Shown here piece by piece: positions 5,060 to 5,866 of a DNA stretch of 5,866 nucleotides (its first letter is position 1; the number at the start of each line of letters is the position of its first letter). Source of the DNA: an uncultured Clostridia bacterium (GTDB lineage: Bacteria; Bacillota; Clostridia; Christensenellales; CAG-917); assembly GCA_947629635.1 (NCBI GenBank), contig CANREO010000064.1, positions 1 to 5,866 of the forward strand, in the 5' to 3' direction. The notes under the pieces were generated by a model. The model saw only the letters and a program-made list of their open reading frames with translations. It was not told the origin of the DNA and searched no databases. Position numbers and translations under genes: made by a program.

Positions 5060-5622
5060 AAAAAAAGAATGACGTAAAGATCGAAGAAAATGTTGAGGAG
5101 CAATCCGTCGGCGAGAAGGAACTCGGCGACAGAGACCTCGACAGAGAGCAAATGAGCGACGAGGACTATATCGCCGGTTTGGAGGAACATCTCGGACTGG
5201 CGTTGAAAGAGGCAGAGTCATGTAAAACGGAAGCCAAAAGAATACAGGCCGAATTTGACAACTATCGTAAACGCAACAATGCTATCGCGGAGGACATGAA
5301 ACGATTCGGACAGTCAATGGTGATAGAAAAGTTGCTGTCGGTGTTGGATAATTGCGATCTTGCAAGAAAGTACGTGCAAGACGAGGCGGCATTGACGGGC
5401 TTCAATATGATGGAAACGCAGATCCTCAGCGCGCTGAGAAGTTTTGGATTGGAAATGATCGAAGCCGACGGCAAAGAGTTTGACGCAAAGATTATGACCG
5501 CTGTAGAGCGCGTAAAAAGCGAGGAGCAGGCCGGAAAAGTGATAGAAGTTTTGCTTAAAGGCTATACGCTTGGCGGAAAACTCTTGAGACCCGCAAGCGT
5601 AAAAGTTGGCTATAACGACTAA
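5056..5622 (+). CDS. grpE: Nucleotide exchange factor GrpE
   Basis: GrpE is a cytoplasmic dimer that releases ADP from DnaK and so drives its substrate cycle. The 188-aa protein has a charged, probably disordered N-terminus (about 1-35), a long helix or coiled coil (about 36-95) containing the family segment AEFDNYRKRN (65-74), and the helical segment LLSVLDNCDLA (93-103). It ends in the C-terminal beta domain that contacts DnaK, VIEVLLKGYTLGGKLLRPASVKV in part (162-184). The ATG overlaps the hrcA stop (ATGA, 5056-5059), which suggests translational coupling; the nearby AGGACAGG inside hrcA may act as SD. The FDPNxHEAV-type segment reads FDAKIMTAV, with the usually conserved His replaced by Met147. 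The stop is followed by a 100-bp gap to dnaK. Confidence 0.95.
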   Translation: MKKKNDVKIEENVEEQSVGEKELGDRDLDREQMSDEDYIAGLEEHLGLALKEAESCKTEAKRIQAEFDNYRKRNNAIAEDMKRFGQSMVIEKLLSVLDNCDLARKYVQDEAALTGFNMMETQILSALRSFGLEMIEADGKEFDAKIMTAVERVKSEEQAGKVIEVLLKGYTLGGKLLRPASVKVGYND

Positions 5623-5710
5623 AAAGCGTTTTAAATAGTTAAAAACGACAAATAAAATGGCAATACGGCTAAAAGCCTAAAAATAAAATCGAGCTTCCCT
5701 TTATGGGAAA

Positions 5711-5715
5711 AGGAG
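5711..5715 (+). promoter_or_regulatory. Ribosome binding site of dnaK next to a small hairpin
   Basis: AGGAG lies 7 nt before the dnaK ATG, a strong site. TTCCC (5695-5699) and GGGAA (5705-5709) form a 5-bp hairpin immediately upstream. It leaves the site free and might protect or present it. Confidence 0.75.
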
Positions 5716-5722
5716 AAATAAT

Positions 5723-5866
5723 ATGGGAAAAATCATAGGAATTGACCTTGGCACGACAAATTCATGCGTGGCAGTTATGGAGGGCGGCGAGGCCGTCGTC
5801 ATCCCCAACGCCGAGGGCGCCAGGACGACCCCGTCGGTGGTCGCGTTCACAAAGGACGGCGAAAGG
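5723..5866 (+). CDS. dnaK: Molecular chaperone DnaK (Hsp70), first 48 codons
   Basis: The gene runs off the right edge of the window. The translated start has the Hsp70 phosphate-1 loop IGIDLGTTNSCVAV (5-18), which binds the ATP phosphates, followed by IPNAEGARTTPSVVAF, both diagnostic of DnaK. DnaK is the ATP-driven chaperone served by GrpE and normally DnaJ, whose gene often follows. It is the third gene of the CIRCE-controlled operon; no terminator separates it from grpE. From about codon 25 the visible codons are strongly C- or G-ending (GTC, ATC, CCC, AAC, GCC), unlike hrcA and grpE, which may reflect selection for high expression. Confidence 0.97.
   Translation, partial: MGKIIGIDLGTTNSCVAVMEGGEAVVIPNAEGARTTPSVVAFTKDGER

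Noticed and set aside
5667..5677. Terminator between grpE and dnaK (GGCT-AAA-AGCC)
   Set aside because: It has a 4-bp stem followed by A-rich rather than T-rich sequence, so no transcription stop is expected.
1..5866. CRISPR array, insertion sequence or defence system
   Set aside because: No regularly spaced repeats, transposase or nuclease genes are present; the only mobile-element hint is the tRNA 3' end repeat.

Overview
The window looks like chromosomal DNA of a Gram-positive, moderately low-GC bacterium of the Bacillota, probably an uncultured member of the Clostridia. This rests on the gene order hrcA-grpE-dnaK with a CIRCE-type operator under a consensus sigma-A promoter, AT-rich intergenic regions, GGTGA/AGGAG-type ribosome binding sites, a GTG start and a tRNA with encoded CCA. 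Species-level placement is not possible from the sequence alone.

Left part (1-3476): the 3' end of a PAP2-family membrane phosphatase gene, then two tandem paralogous genes of about 400 codons each. Both encode a membrane-anchored, phosphatidylinositol-specific phospholipase C (PI-PLC) X-domain-like protein predicted to lie outside the cell. The paralogues align almost without gaps, and all candidate active-site residues have the same residue number. Both keep the two catalytic histidines, but replace the Asp and Arg of the classical bacterial active site with Asn and Lys. They appear to be controlled separately. The first has a TTGACA-N17-TATTAT promoter whose -10 and start region is covered by repeated TTATCTTAA operator-like half-sites. 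The second has its own extended -10 promoter and a structured leader: a long interrupted hairpin, then mutually exclusive antiterminator and terminator hairpins, as expected of transcription attenuation or an unrecognised riboswitch.

Middle part (3477-3772): an intact tRNA-Thr(CGU) on the minus strand with its terminator. About 90 bp beyond its 3' end lies a second copy of only the last 21 nt of the tRNA plus the terminator. This resembles the attachment-site footprint of an integrase that uses tRNA 3' ends.

Right part (3773-5866): AT-rich DNA, then the heat-shock operon: promoter, a symmetrically altered CIRCE operator, hrcA, grpE (overlapping by ATGA) and the first 48 codons of dnaK. HrcA represses the operon through CIRCE, GrpE is the nucleotide exchange factor of DnaK, and DnaK is the Hsp70 chaperone.

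Intergenic stretches: 540-711 is AT-rich and I found no gene or convincing terminator there. 3773-3927 is AT-rich with only an isolated TATAAT box. 5623-5722, between grpE and dnaK, has two small hairpins but no terminator, so dnaK is probably co-transcribed with hrcA and grpE.
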